38,280 nt of DNA from Bacteroidota bacterium (GTDB lineage Bacteria > Bacteroidota > Bacteroidia > Chitinophagales > JADIYW01). The notes under the pieces are model-generated. The model did not search any database. It was not told the origin of the DNA and saw only the letters and a program-made list of their open reading frames with translations. This document shows, piece by piece, positions 10,477 to 18,676 of the stretch. Made by a program: the position numbers and the translations under genes. Position 1 is the first letter of the stretch; each line of letters opens with the position of its first letter. The stretch lies in NCBI GenBank assembly GCA_028288625.1, contig JAQBNI010000143.1, forward strand, positions 1 to 38,280, read 5' to 3'.

Positions 10477-13400
10477 TTAATGAATTAACAGTTTTCCTGC
10501 ATGAACATCATTTCCATCAATCGTTTGCAAAATGTAGACCCCTTTCGCTAAATTTTTCCCCGTATTTAAAGTAAACCTGGAACTGCTCTTCACAATATTT
10601 TTACTTTCGTGATAAATAAGTTTCCCTGAAATTTCATACATATTAAATTGCATTTCTTTGTCTGCATCAGCATTCATCTGCACTACAATTCCTTCTTCAG
10701 GGCTGTAATAAGTTTGCAACACATCCACACCTGAACATTTCACAAAGATCATTTTATGTATCGTCTGCTTTCCATCCTTATCAACTTCTATCAGTCGGTA
10801 ATAATTTTCATTTGCAGTTACAGAAGAGTCAACTGCAGCGTATGATTTCGGCGAATTTGAAAATCCTGATGCCGCAATATTTTTTATGGAAGCGAAATGT
10901 TCTCCGTCTGAAGAATGCTGTAAAATAAATTCCTTGCTGTTGATCTCACTTGCAGTGTTCCAGTTCAGCAGCACCATTTGATCATCAACACAACTCCCCG
11001 AAAAATTTGTCAGTTCAACAGGTAAAGTATTTGAGATGCCTGTCGGTACAATTTCATTTCCTAATGCGTAACCGCTGAATGCGAGGAATCCATCATATTC
11101 AAAATAAGTATAGCTTCCATAGGCTCCATGCACCGGAGTGACTTGTTCCACTTGTATAGAAGAAGCTGCCGTCCATGCACGTACGCTTCCGCCTGTCCTG
11201 TATAAATATAATTTAGGGATGATCGTTGCAGGCGTGTAATTCATCGTTCCCGGAGTAAGAGCATAATAAACATCAAGCGTGTGATTCACATAATCACAAT
11301 AATTTTGCAGCTCCGTATTATTTACATAAAAGCGGATCTTATAATTGGTGGAAGCACTTGTAATTGTTGGCGTACCGATCCATGTTTTTTCCATAAATAA
11401 AGTAGGTGATGCGGAAATAAAATCATTTTCAAAACCTCTTCCGATAGAAGCCGTATTATAAAAATATGTTTCTGCCGTAAGATCGCCGTGATCAACATTC
11501 GCATTATTTTTTATGTAGAAAATAATTTTATCAACTGCATCTAAATAAAACCTGCTTTCATATTGCCGCAGCTGGCAGGTGTAATTCTGATCATCAGTAA
11601 CAATATCAAAATTTGCACGCAAAGATTGTATCCAGGTATTGTTTGCTGTATTGTTCGGCGACCCGGGAGTTTCTAATGCATTCGGTGACGGCGAAGTTGT
11701 TTTTGCCCAGTTGCGTTTGTACCTGTAGTCGTAATCAAGTGAATCTTCATTTGCATAAGTAACATTTGTTGTTCCGGAAAAATAAAGTGCATTGCTTCCA
11801 TACGTAGCAAAATCAGGGTGATTATTCGCGTTCATAGCACAAGTTATACAGTTTGAACCTCCTCCTTTGTTGCCATAGGATAATCCCATAAAATACGTTC
11901 CGGATTGATCGCGGATCTGCACGGCATCTCCCGCATTTCTAAATTGTACGGTTCCCATATCGGGACTTACATAAGTTGAAGGTGTATAAGAATCGTAAGA
12001 AGTGTTGCTCGGTAAATTGCAATCGCTGGAAAAATAACTGTTTGCAGATGCTGAAGAGCATTGTCCTGAATTATAATAATTCACGCCCACCACGTACACG
12101 TAATCAAGGTTAGCATCTGTCTCGTCGTCCGCTAATCCAAGGCTTGTGATCTTTCCATTTTTCGCCGGTGTTCCACCGGTTTGGTCGTTTGCATAAATCA
12201 CAATGATAGAACCCACCGGTACTTTTTCCCACGTGCAGATATTGCTAAATTTTATGTGACCGTCGGCAATACCAAGCTGCGTTCCATATCCGCCGCTGAA
12301 GATACCGCTGTTATCATCAATGATCCAGCCGCGCAAATCAACAGTAGTCCCCGGAACACCAATTACGACCAGTTCAATGTATGCTGCATTTCCTGCGCCT
12401 TGTGAAAATTCATTCAATACCACTCCTTCTGTTACGTCATCATCTATGATCGTCATTTGATGTACACTGGGCGAAGGCGTAACTGCAGAGCCGCTTATTC
12501 GCGTCAGCGAAAAATTCCTGTACTTATTCGATTCAGGAAGCGCATCATTTAAAATTGTTACCGTTGCATATTGCGTTTGAGGATATGTACCTGATGCTAA
12601 AAAAGTAAGATCGGTTGTTGAAAAAGTAAAATCAGTCACCGCAGATGCAGTTCCCGTTCCGGCATCAGCAACACGCAAAACAAGATCAGTACCCGGTGCC
12701 GTATTCACCGTTACGCCAATTTGATACGTTCCCGCATTTTCTATAATACTGCCCGAAGTAAATTCAAATCCGGCAGTCAACGGCGTAGTTACCGTTAAAG
12801 TTGCTGACGATGAAGTAACAGATGCACATGGTGAAGCTCCGCTAACAATGCACCGGTATTGCCAACCGTCCATAGCAAATGTAGTCGCCGGCGTTGTATA
12901 TGTAACTGATGTCGCCCCGGTAATATTATTCCATCCGCTTCCCTGGTTTTCCTGCCATTGATACGTTAATGATGTTCCTGTCGAAGTAACCGAAAATGCT
13001 GCAGTATTTCCGGAGGATACCGTTTTATTTACGGGAGACGCCGTTATAGAAACTGCAGTATTAATAACTACAGCATACGGTCCAATTGCACCGGTCGACC
13101 AGCAAAACGTGCCGTTGTCTTGTGCTCTCACATAATAATTTCCGCTTGTGCTTACATTTAAAGAAGAAGCGGCATCATTAGCTGTAGCAGTTCCTAAGGC
13201 TGCGGTTTCCCAGTAATATGTAATACCTGCAGGAGCAGATCCTGAAAAACTTAATGCAGTATTTGTGCACGCAGGCGTAGTTCCTGAGATACTTCCTGTG
13301 GGATCTGCAGGAGGAGAACAACTTAATATTCCCGTTAATTGCACGTCATCCACAAGCCATCGCTCGTTCGTAGAATTATTAAACAGCGTGATCCTGATCT

Positions 13401-13956
13401 GTAAATTCGCAACTGCCGGGAGCGAAGTAATATTTACAGTACTGTATCCATCCGTTGTCCTGCTGCCGCCTCCGCCCGGCGTAAATGCAACAGGCGTATT
13501 GTTGCCGTCATAAGCCGTGGTGGCAACACCTGTTGCGCTGTAAGCCCAGTACGCATTTGAATTTCCGTTTACCGTTATAGTACTCCACCAGTTCGTTCCG
13601 CCATCCGGACTGATCTCGATTTTAAACAAGTCAGCTGCATCCATCCCGTTTCCGGTACTGCCAATAGAAAACGCAGCAAGCCGCAGGGAAAGTTGTATAG
13701 ATGAATAACCGCCGGTATTGATAGAGGAAGAAGTAAGTGTAGCCGTTCCGTTACTCATTCCGTAAGCATGAGATCCTTCAATGGCAAAGGGTGAAGTTGC
13801 AGGTCGGTCGCCCGCAGCGGAATTTCCCGTATAATAACTTCCGCCTGATACCGTAAATAATGAAGAAGAATTATTTAATCCGTCAGACGTAATGACCGCA
13901 GCAGTTGATAATTGGCAAAGGAATACCAGTATAAGAAAAATGTCAAGTTTTTTCAT
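10477..13956 (-). CDS. secreted multidomain protein with Calx-beta, lamin-tail and T9SS sorting domains
   Basis: This 1159-aa protein has a signal peptide (about residues 1-19). An N-terminal jelly-roll-like region (about 20-210, with SPDGGTNWWST and RWLVDDVQLTG) follows, then two Ig-like modules (about 212-390, including SLTYQWQENQGSGWNNI). Next are a Calx-beta-like domain (about 391-510, ending in TIIDDD), a lamin-tail-like domain (about 512-700), an unassigned beta-rich region, the Fn3-like LPVELTNFSG...YYRLIEVDKDGKQ module and a type A T9SS sorting domain ending KGVYILQTIDGND...LLIH. Its last 180 or so residues are clearly paralogous to the end of the upstream-of-thiG giant protein, while the N-terminal parts differ. 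It lies 228 bases from that gene on the same strand, and both are probably surface proteins exported by the T9SS. Confidence 0.92.
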   Translation of the reverse strand: MKKLDIFLILVFLCQLSTAAVITSDGLNNSSSLFTVSGGSYYTGNSAAGDRPATSPFAIEGSHAYGMSNGTATLTSSSINTGGYSSIQLSLRLAAFSIGSTGNGMDAADLFKIEISPDGGTNWWSTITVNGNSNAYWAYSATGVATTAYDGNNTPVAFTPGGGGSRTTDGYSTVNITSLPAVANLQIRITLFNNSTNERWLVDDVQLTGILSCSPPADPTGSISGTTPACTNTALSFSGSAPAGITYYWETAALGTATANDAASSLNVSTSGNYYVRAQDNGTFCWSTGAIGPYAVVINTAVSITASPVNKTVSSGNTAAFSVTSTGTSLTYQWQENQGSGWNNITGATSVTYTTPATTFAMDGWQYRCIVSGASPCASVTSSSATLTVTTPLTAGFEFTSGSIIENAGTYQIGVTVNTAPGTDLVLRVADAGTGTASAVTDFTFSTTDLTFLASGTYPQTQYATVTILNDALPESNKYRNFSLTRISGSAVTPSPSVHQMTIIDDDVTEGVVLNEFSQGAGNAAYIELVVIGVPGTTVDLRGWIIDDNSGIFSGGYGTQLGIADGHIKFSNICTWEKVPVGSIIVIYANDQTGGTPAKNGKITSLGLADDETDANLDYVYVVGVNYYNSGQCSSASANSYFSSDCNLPSNTSYDSYTPSTYVSPDMGTVQFRNAGDAVQIRDQSGTYFMGLSYGNKGGGSNCITCAMNANNHPDFATYGSNALYFSGTTNVTYANEDSLDYDYRYKRNWAKTTSPSPNALETPGSPNNTANNTWIQSLRANFDIVTDDQNYTCQLRQYESRFYLDAVDKIIFYIKNNANVDHGDLTAETYFYNTASIGRGFENDFISASPTLFMEKTWIGTPTITSASTNYKIRFYVNNTELQNYCDYVNHTLDVYYALTPGTMNYTPATIIPKLYLYRTGGSVRAWTAASSIQVEQVTPVHGAYGSYTYFEYDGFLAFSGYALGNEIVPTGISNTLPVELTNFSGSCVDDQMVLLNWNTASEINSKEFILQHSSDGEHFASIKNIAASGFSNSPKSYAAVDSSVTANENYYRLIEVDKDGKQTIHKMIFVKCSGVDVLQTYYSPEEGIVVQMNADADKEMQFNMYEISGKLIYHESKNIVKSSSRFTLNTGKNLAKGVYILQTIDGNDVHAGKLLIH

Positions 13957-14136
13957 ACGTCTTGTTCAAGAAGATCGGGGGGAATCTACAGCTCTAAAGA
14001 ATTAGTACTCAAAAATAATTATAAAATCGCACATTTGATATATAAAACCAAGTTAACTCTTGTATAAATCGGGCTTTGTGTGTAAGTTGCAAAAAAATTG
14101 TGGATTGAAAATTAATGCTTTGAATTTCAATGATAT

Positions 14137-15252
14137 ATGTTCAAAAATAAGTATATAAATTATAGATGGGAAGATATTTCTGCATCAATTTTTGATGTGC
14201 ATCAAAATACCGTAAAAGCAATTTTATCGGGTGAAAATAAAGCAGCAGAAAAAATGGAAGATTTTTCTGCGCTGATCTCTCCCGCGGCATTTCCTTTTTT
14301 AGATGAAATGATAGCATTGAGTTCGCGAATTACACAGGAACGATTTGGTAAAAATATTCATCTTTTCATTCCATTATATCTCAGCAATGAATGCCAGAAT
14401 ATTTGTACGTATTGCGGGTTTTCTTTCACTAATAAAATTGCGAGGAAAACATTAACAGATGAAGAGATCATCAAAGAAATAGAGATCATAAAATCCTATG
14501 GCTATGATAATGTTTTACTCGTTACGGGCGAAGCAAACCAAACGGTTGGCGTTGATTATTTATTGAATGCAGTAAAAATTGTGAAGCAATATTTCTCGCA
14601 GGTTTCCATTGAAGTGCAGCCGCTTGAACAAGATGAATATGAATTATTAAAAAATGAAGGGGTGTATGCTGTCTTGGTCTACCAGGAAACTTACAACAAG
14701 GAAACCTATAAAAAATTTCACCTGAAAGGGAAGAAGTCGAATTTTGAATATCGACTGGATACGGCGGACAGGCTTGGAAAAGCAGGGGTTCACAAGATAG
14801 GGTTGGGCGTATTGCTCGGTCTGGATGACTGGAGAACGGATAGTTATTTTAATGCATTGCACCTGGATTATTTGCAAAAAAATTACTGGCAGACAAAATA
14901 TTCTGTTTCCTTTCCAAGGATCAGACCGCATGAAGGAGGCGATGACCAGGTTTCTGCGATGACTGAAAAGGAACTGGTGCAGCTGATATGCGCATATCGG
15001 ATTTGTTTTCCAGATGTTGAATTATCGCTGTCGTCGCGGGAGCGCGCACTGTTTCGCGATGCGATGATCTCCTGCGGTATCACCTCGATGAGTGCAGGAA
15101 GCAAAACAGATCCGGGTGGCTATGCTTCACAGGAAAATAATTTAAAGCAATTCGAAACGCACGATACACGTACTCCAGAGGAAATGTCGACCATCATCAA
15201 ATCAAAAAATTACGAACCGGTCTGGAAAGACTGGGATGCAATTCTTTACTAA
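14137..15252 (+). CDS. thiH: 2-iminoacetate synthase ThiH
   Basis: ThiH is a radical SAM enzyme that cleaves tyrosine to dehydroglycine (2-iminoacetate) and p-cresol, supplying the glycine-derived part of the thiamin thiazole to ThiG. At 371 aa it is the usual length. The cluster-binding CxxxCxxC motif is at C86, C90 and C93 (NECQNICTYCGFS). Other family stretches are LLVTGEANQTVG, VEVQPL-type and YQETYN, GLGVLLGLDDWR, SFPRIRPHEGG and the C-terminal SAGSKTDPGGY. The gene is divergent from the 1159-aa cargo gene across a 180-base AT-rich spacer, with no TPP riboswitch visible. Downstream is a strong palindrome that can end transcription before porQ. Confidence 0.96.
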   Translation: MFKNKYINYRWEDISASIFDVHQNTVKAILSGENKAAEKMEDFSALISPAAFPFLDEMIALSSRITQERFGKNIHLFIPLYLSNECQNICTYCGFSFTNKIARKTLTDEEIIKEIEIIKSYGYDNVLLVTGEANQTVGVDYLLNAVKIVKQYFSQVSIEVQPLEQDEYELLKNEGVYAVLVYQETYNKETYKKFHLKGKKSNFEYRLDTADRLGKAGVHKIGLGVLLGLDDWRTDSYFNALHLDYLQKNYWQTKYSVSFPRIRPHEGGDDQVSAMTEKELVQLICAYRICFPDVELSLSSRERALFRDAMISCGITSMSAGSKTDPGGYASQENNLKQFETHDTRTPEEMSTIIKSKNYEPVWKDWDAILY

Positions 15253-15257
15253 TTTTT

Positions 15258-15316
15258 AAACCACATAGATCACATAGAAACAAAGAGATAAATAAACGAT
15301 GTGATCTATGTGGTTT
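15258..15316. terminator. 18-bp perfect-arm palindrome after thiH (CAC-word element)
   Basis: AAACCACATAGATCACAT at 15258-15275 is matched perfectly by its reverse complement at 15299-15316, with a 23-base loop and then TATATTTTT. It starts 6 bases after the thiH stop and is well placed to act as a terminator. The arm is built from CACATAG words also seen in the larger element before cmk. Confidence 0.75.
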
Positions 15317-15341
15317 TATATTTTTAATGCACTATAATTTT

Positions 15342-15349
15342 TATATTTG
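15342..15349 (+). promoter_or_regulatory. -7 element (TATATTTG) of porQ
   Basis: TATATTTG is an exact match to TAnnTTTG and ends 5 bases before the porQ ATG at 15355, implying a leaderless or nearly leaderless transcript. It follows the palindrome after thiH, so porQ appears to be its own transcription unit. Confidence 0.6.
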
Positions 15350-15354
15350 CCATA

Positions 15355-16413
15355 ATGGTTTTTAAGCGTACATATTTCCTTCTATCCTTTTTATGTTCCT
15401 TTGCTTTTTGTAACGCACAAATAGGCGGGAAAAATATTTATGACTTCCTGCAATTTCCAACTTCAGCGAGAATGGAAGGATTGGGTGGAGGAATTCAAAG
15501 CATTAAAAATTCTACAGATGCAGACCTGTCGCTTGCTGTTTCAAATCCATGTTTTTTAGACAGCTCATTTCACAAGCAGCTTTCCATCACCAATTCTTTT
15601 TACATCGATAAAACAAACATCGGCAATATTTCCTTTGCATATCATCAACCGAAAATAAACACCACGTTTGCTTATACCATGCAATATGCGTCTTACGGAA
15701 AGTTTGACGGCAGGGATCCATCAGGAAATCCTACAGGAACTTTTCGGGCGGCAGATTTTAATTTGCAGGTGGGCGCGGGAAGGCACTGGAATAAATTTTA
15801 TTACGGTGTGAATCTCAAATTTATTATTTCCCATCTCGAACATTATTCTTCTGTAGGGTTTGCAACCGATGTTGCACTCGGTTATCACAATCCTAAAACC
15901 AAGTGGACAGCGAGTGTGATTCTCCGTAACGCCGGCATGGAATTGAAGCCATATGTAAAAGGAGAAGGGAGAGAAAAACTTCCCCTGCAGCTGGATGTAT
16001 CTTTTTCAAAACGTTTCAAGCATCTTCCATTAACGCTTTGTGTTACGGTACATGACCTGCAGGTATGGGATTTAAAATATCCGCAGGAAGAAGAGCAGAC
16101 TATTTTGCTCGGCACGCAAAAAAAGAAAAATAAAAGCACGGAGATCATCGATAATATTTTCCGCCATTTCGCGATCGGGGCGGAGATACAGGCAGGAAAA
16201 CCGGTGCGACTACGGTTCGGCTATAATCATTTACGACGCCAGGAATTAGGTGTCGGAAAGAAAAAAGGCTTTGCGGGAATTACTGCGGGCGTCGGTGTAA
16301 ATATTAAGCAATTTGCACTCGATTATTCATATGCGCAGTACCACAGAACAGGCAGTGACCATGAGCTTACACTGCGAATTAAGCTTGATGAATTCGGGCA
16401 TAAAGCAAAGTAG
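15355..16413 (+). CDS. porQ: type IX secretion system outer-membrane protein PorQ
   Basis: This 352-aa protein has a signal peptide (cleavage near FCNAQ, residue 22) followed by the characteristic start IGGKNIYDFLQFPTSARMEG, with GLGG and later NPCFLD. The remainder alternates amphipathic strands with aromatic ends, as expected of a FadL/PorV-type outer-membrane barrel. In the T9SS, PorQ belongs to the cell-surface attachment complex with PorU, PorV and PorZ, which removes sorting domains and links cargo to the surface. The neighbouring cmk gene supports the call, because porQ-cmk adjacency also occurs in Porphyromonas (recalled, not checked). Here the pair is separated by 300 bases of repeat-like DNA. 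The two T9SS cargo genes in this window are plausible clients. Confidence 0.9.
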   Translation: MVFKRTYFLLSFLCSFAFCNAQIGGKNIYDFLQFPTSARMEGLGGGIQSIKNSTDADLSLAVSNPCFLDSSFHKQLSITNSFYIDKTNIGNISFAYHQPKINTTFAYTMQYASYGKFDGRDPSGNPTGTFRAADFNLQVGAGRHWNKFYYGVNLKFIISHLEHYSSVGFATDVALGYHNPKTKWTASVILRNAGMELKPYVKGEGREKLPLQLDVSFSKRFKHLPLTLCVTVHDLQVWDLKYPQEEEQTILLGTQKKKNKSTEIIDNIFRHFAIGAEIQAGKPVRLRFGYNHLRRQELGVGKKKGFAGITAGVGVNIKQFALDYSYAQYHRTGSDHELTLRIKLDEFGHKAK

Positions 16414-16431
16414 ATGAGAGTTATGATTTTA

Positions 16432-16474
16432 GAATTACGATTTACGACTTATTGTAGACGCTTACGACTCACGA
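16432..16474. repeat. word repeat (ACGATTTACGAC family)
   Basis: This is a degenerate short tandem repeat of TTACGA-like words, GAATTACGATTTACGAC followed by TTACGACTCACGA. Its reverse complement reads as TCGTAAATCGTAA-type words, the same family as the repeat just before pyrD at 35708-35741. It lies 18 bases after the porQ stop. Confidence 0.6.
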
Positions 16475-16484
16475 AATAAAAATA

Positions 16485-16694
16485 AACCACATAGGACACA
16501 TAATAATTTTTAAACCACTTAAGGCACGAAGACACGAAGATTAAGAGCAGTTAATTTTATAGCAAAGAAAAGAAGCGTAGCTTCACTATTGTGATCTAAT
16601 ATAATAGAAGAATTCTATCGCCTATTTTGCTTTGTTCCTTAAGTTTCTCAGTGGTTAGAAAACATAGAAAACATTTCTATGATTCTATGTGGTT
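16485..16694. repeat. nested palindromic CAC-word element between porQ and cmk
   Basis: With its flanks, this fills the 300-base gap between porQ and cmk. The outer arms AACCACATAG (16485-16494) and CTATGTGGTT (16685-16694) are perfect inverted repeats. Inside them, AAACCACTTAAGG (16512-16524) pairs with CCTTAAG...CAGTGGTT (16637-16656). The left half continues with CACGAAG words (GGCACGAAGACACGAAG). No ORF of note lies inside. The size and nested inverted termini suggest a MITE-like or remnant element. Its inner terminus matches the ends that bracket the GxxExxY gene at 33144-33618. Confidence 0.65.
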
Positions 16695-16698
16695 AAAA

Positions 16699-16706
16699 TA
16701 TTTTAG
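16699..16706 (+). promoter_or_regulatory. likely -7 element (TATTTTAG) of cmk
   Basis: TATTTTAG is one mismatch from TAnnTTTG and ends 7 bases before the cmk ATG at 16714. It starts 5 bases after the outer arm of the palindromic element, so the repeat abuts the promoter and must carry or replace the -33 region. Confidence 0.4.
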
Positions 16707-16713
16707 ATAAACT

Positions 16714-17400
16714 ATGACTCGAAAAATCAACATTGCAATAGACGGTTACTCTGCTTGTGGAAAATCTTCCACCGCTAAACAGGTTGCAAAAAAATTAGAT
16801 TATATCTATATCGATACCGGCGCAATGTACCGCGCCGTTACCTTGTATTTTCAGCAGCATTTAATAGACGTCGACAATCTCGAGGAAATAGAAAATTCAT
16901 TGCCGCAGATCAAGGTTGATTTCAGGAAAGTGGGAGATGTGCATCATACTTTTTTAAATGATGTGGATGTGGAAAGTGAAATACGTCAACCGCTGATCGC
17001 AGCAGTAGTTTCGGAAGTGGCAGCCATGAGCAACGTGCGAAAAAAACTCGTGCAGCAGCAAAAAATTATGGCTGCAAAGAAAGGCGTGGTGATGGAAGGA
17101 AGAGATATTGGTTCTGTAGTCATCCCCGATGCTGAATTAAAATATTTTATGACTGCAGATCTCGATGTGAGAACAAAACGGAGACAGGAAGAATTGCGCA
17201 AGGATACGGGAAGATTATTTCCGCTGGAAGAATTAAAAGCCAACCTGCGGCATCGCGATAAAATAGATTCAACACGTGAAGATAGTCCGCTTACAAAAGT
17301 TCCGGACGCGATTGAAATTGATACGACTCATCTCACCCTGGAAAAACAAATTAATTTGATCTACGATAATGCGTTGGAAAAGATTGAAGGAAAGTTATAA
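16714..17400 (+). CDS. cmk: cytidylate kinase
   Basis: Cmk phosphorylates CMP and dCMP with ATP in the cytoplasm, a salvage and recycling step feeding CTP and dCTP. The 228-aa length is typical. The P-loop is GYSACGKSS at residues 11-19, in the Bacteroidota-like form. It is followed by DTGAMYRAVTLY, the substrate-binding GRDIGSVVIPDAELKYF (about residues 129-145), the arginine-rich VRTKRRQEEL lid region and RDKIDSTREDSPL, which contacts CMP. The ATG sits 7 bases after a probable -7 element. Upstream is porQ, the usual partner, separated by a palindromic element. The gene's end runs into an AAGTTATAAGTTAT word repeat that includes the stop codon. Confidence 0.96.
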   Translation: MTRKINIAIDGYSACGKSSTAKQVAKKLDYIYIDTGAMYRAVTLYFQQHLIDVDNLEEIENSLPQIKVDFRKVGDVHHTFLNDVDVESEIRQPLIAAVVSEVAAMSNVRKKLVQQQKIMAAKKGVVMEGRDIGSVVIPDAELKYFMTADLDVRTKRRQEELRKDTGRLFPLEELKANLRHRDKIDSTREDSPLTKVPDAIEIDTTHLTLEKQINLIYDNALEKIEGKL

Positions 17401-17428
17401 GTTATAAGTTATCTGTTATAAGTTATAT
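17391..17428. repeat. word repeat (AAGTTATAAGTTAT family) over the cmk stop
   Basis: Imperfect repeats of AAGTTAT run from the last codons of cmk across its stop: AAGTTATAAGTTAT, then CTGTTATAAGTTAT. The last cmk codons are therefore part of the repeat. Confidence 0.6.
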
Positions 17429-17466
17429 GGCTTTCGTCATTCGCAATACGCACTACGCATACTTTT

Positions 17467-17513
17467 CTCAACTCTCTTCTCTCACATCTTAACTCTACTT
17501 CTCTCCTCTTCTA
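17467..17513. repeat. pyrimidine-rich word repeat overlapping the end of the SRPBCC gene
   Basis: Repeats of CTC, AACTCT and TTCTCTC run through 17467-17513. The last residues of the minus-strand SRPBCC protein (RRGEK) are encoded inside this stretch, so the repeat supplies the present C-terminus. Nearby, 17436-17461 holds a related pattern, TTCGCAATACGCACTACGC. Confidence 0.5.
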
Positions 17514-17953
17514 AATTCAAAAGCTCCCTTTCTTAAATTAATTCCATATTCAACATACGCTTTTAGACACGCAAGAAAATTAGCCCAGCCTTCTGTATTT
17601 CCTTTCACCCAATTAATTCCCGCTTCATCATTTTTTTTGCTTTTTTCGGTAACAATGATGACAGTGGAATTATCTTCTTTTTCTGTAAGCGTCATTTCTA
17701 CAAGTGTCTGTTTGCCTTCAGCGCCCCAGTAATAAGAGACGTATTTATCCTTTTCTATTTTTCCGATACGCACCGGAACTTTTATATCGAATTCAGGAAA
17801 CCTCCACACCAATTCCTTTCCTTCTTCCATTCTGCCTGTACTTTCCGAAATAAAATAATTCGACATTTTCGCAGGATCAACAATCGCTTCAAAAACTTCA
17901 TTCGCCGTTTTTTGTATTTGTATGCCCGCTTTTATCTCCAGTTGGTTTTCCAT
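17495..17953 (-). CDS. SRPBCC / AHSA1-domain protein
   Basis: This 152-aa protein belongs to the START-like SRPBCC fold, close to the AHSA1 (activator of Hsp90 ATPase homologue) subgroup. It begins with the typical first strand and helix IQKTANEVFEAIVDPAKMSNYF, then EGKELVWRFPEFDIKVPVRI, TLVEMTLTEKEDNSTVIIVTE, and a C-terminal helix with W and F residues (EGWANFLACLKAYVEYG). Such proteins bind hydrophobic ligands, or assist chaperones in eukaryotes; bacterial members are mostly uncharacterised, so no substrate is proposed. It is a single gene convergent with cmk. The last residues fall within a pyrimidine-rich repeat and look like a repeat-derived tail. The ATG is clear and no signal peptide is present. 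Confidence 0.82.
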   Translation of the reverse strand: MENQLEIKAGIQIQKTANEVFEAIVDPAKMSNYFISESTGRMEEGKELVWRFPEFDIKVPVRIGKIEKDKYVSYYWGAEGKQTLVEMTLTEKEDNSTVIIVTEKSKKNDEAGINWVKGNTEGWANFLACLKAYVEYGINLRKGAFEFRRGEK

Positions 17954-18078
17954 TTTATTAATTTGTTTGTTTTTACCAATGAGTAAATTTAAAAGTAATG
18001 TTTGAAAAAAAGCATAAAATAAATTAACTGATTTTTTCTTAATTCAACTTTTTATTTATCTTTAAAAAAAATAATCAT

Positions 18079-18648
18079 ATGAAAAACATCATTTATCTTC
18101 TTGCCTTTTTAATCTGTTTCTCCTGTAAGAAATCCTCTACGACCACAAACAACAACAACAATAACAATACTGAACCTACAGTTACAGGTAAGTATTATGT
18201 GAAGTATAAACTGGATGGAAAATGGTACCTCTCTCAGGAAAATGAAGACCAGCATGCCGATCAGGAAACAGGAGCTGTTACCTGGACAGACGGATCATTT
18301 GTAATTTCACTGGGTTCCTTTTATATGCCAAGCGGTTTGGCTACTAAATCAAGTATCCTGGCACTGCAAGGTCAAACATTTACATTTGACTATACTACAG
18401 GTTCTAATATTGCAAGCATTGGGTCGCAAACGCTGGCATTTGATTCCTACTATGTGGGTGCTACAAATACCGGCACTTTGCATGTTAATACAGTAACAGA
18501 TTTAAATAAAGTGGATAGCTATAGCAATGAGTCAATGTTAGAAATGACAGGAACTTTTACAAATGCAAAAGTGGAAATGGATGCAGGCGGTACGAAAACG
18601 GTTACCGACGGTTCATTTAAAATACTGGTCGGAACAGAGATCTACTAA
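18079..18648 (+). CDS. small lipoprotein with Asn-rich linker
   Basis: This 189-aa protein has a lipoprotein signal peptide with the lipobox ICFSC at about residues 12-16 (lipidated Cys16). It is followed by KKSS and a run of seven Asn encoded by AAC/AAT codons, a microsatellite-like tract that probably acts as a flexible linker. The mature part (about 34-189) is beta-rich with many Thr, Gly and Ser residues, such as GKYYVKYKLDGKWY, VTWTDGSFVISLG and GTFTNAKVEM. It resembles small periplasmic or outer-membrane lipoproteins common in Bacteroidota, but I cannot name the family. It stands alone, convergent with the FISUMP lipoprotein 28 bases on. A TATCTTTA -7-like element precedes the ATG. Confidence 0.75.
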   Translation: MKNIIYLLAFLICFSCKKSSTTTNNNNNNNTEPTVTGKYYVKYKLDGKWYLSQENEDQHADQETGAVTWTDGSFVISLGSFYMPSGLATKSSILALQGQTFTFDYTTGSNIASIGSQTLAFDSYYVGATNTGTLHVNTVTDLNKVDSYSNESMLEMTGTFTNAKVEMDAGGTKTVTDGSFKILVGTEIY

Positions 18649-18676
18649 AGAATTCTTATAAGATATTTTTACAAGA

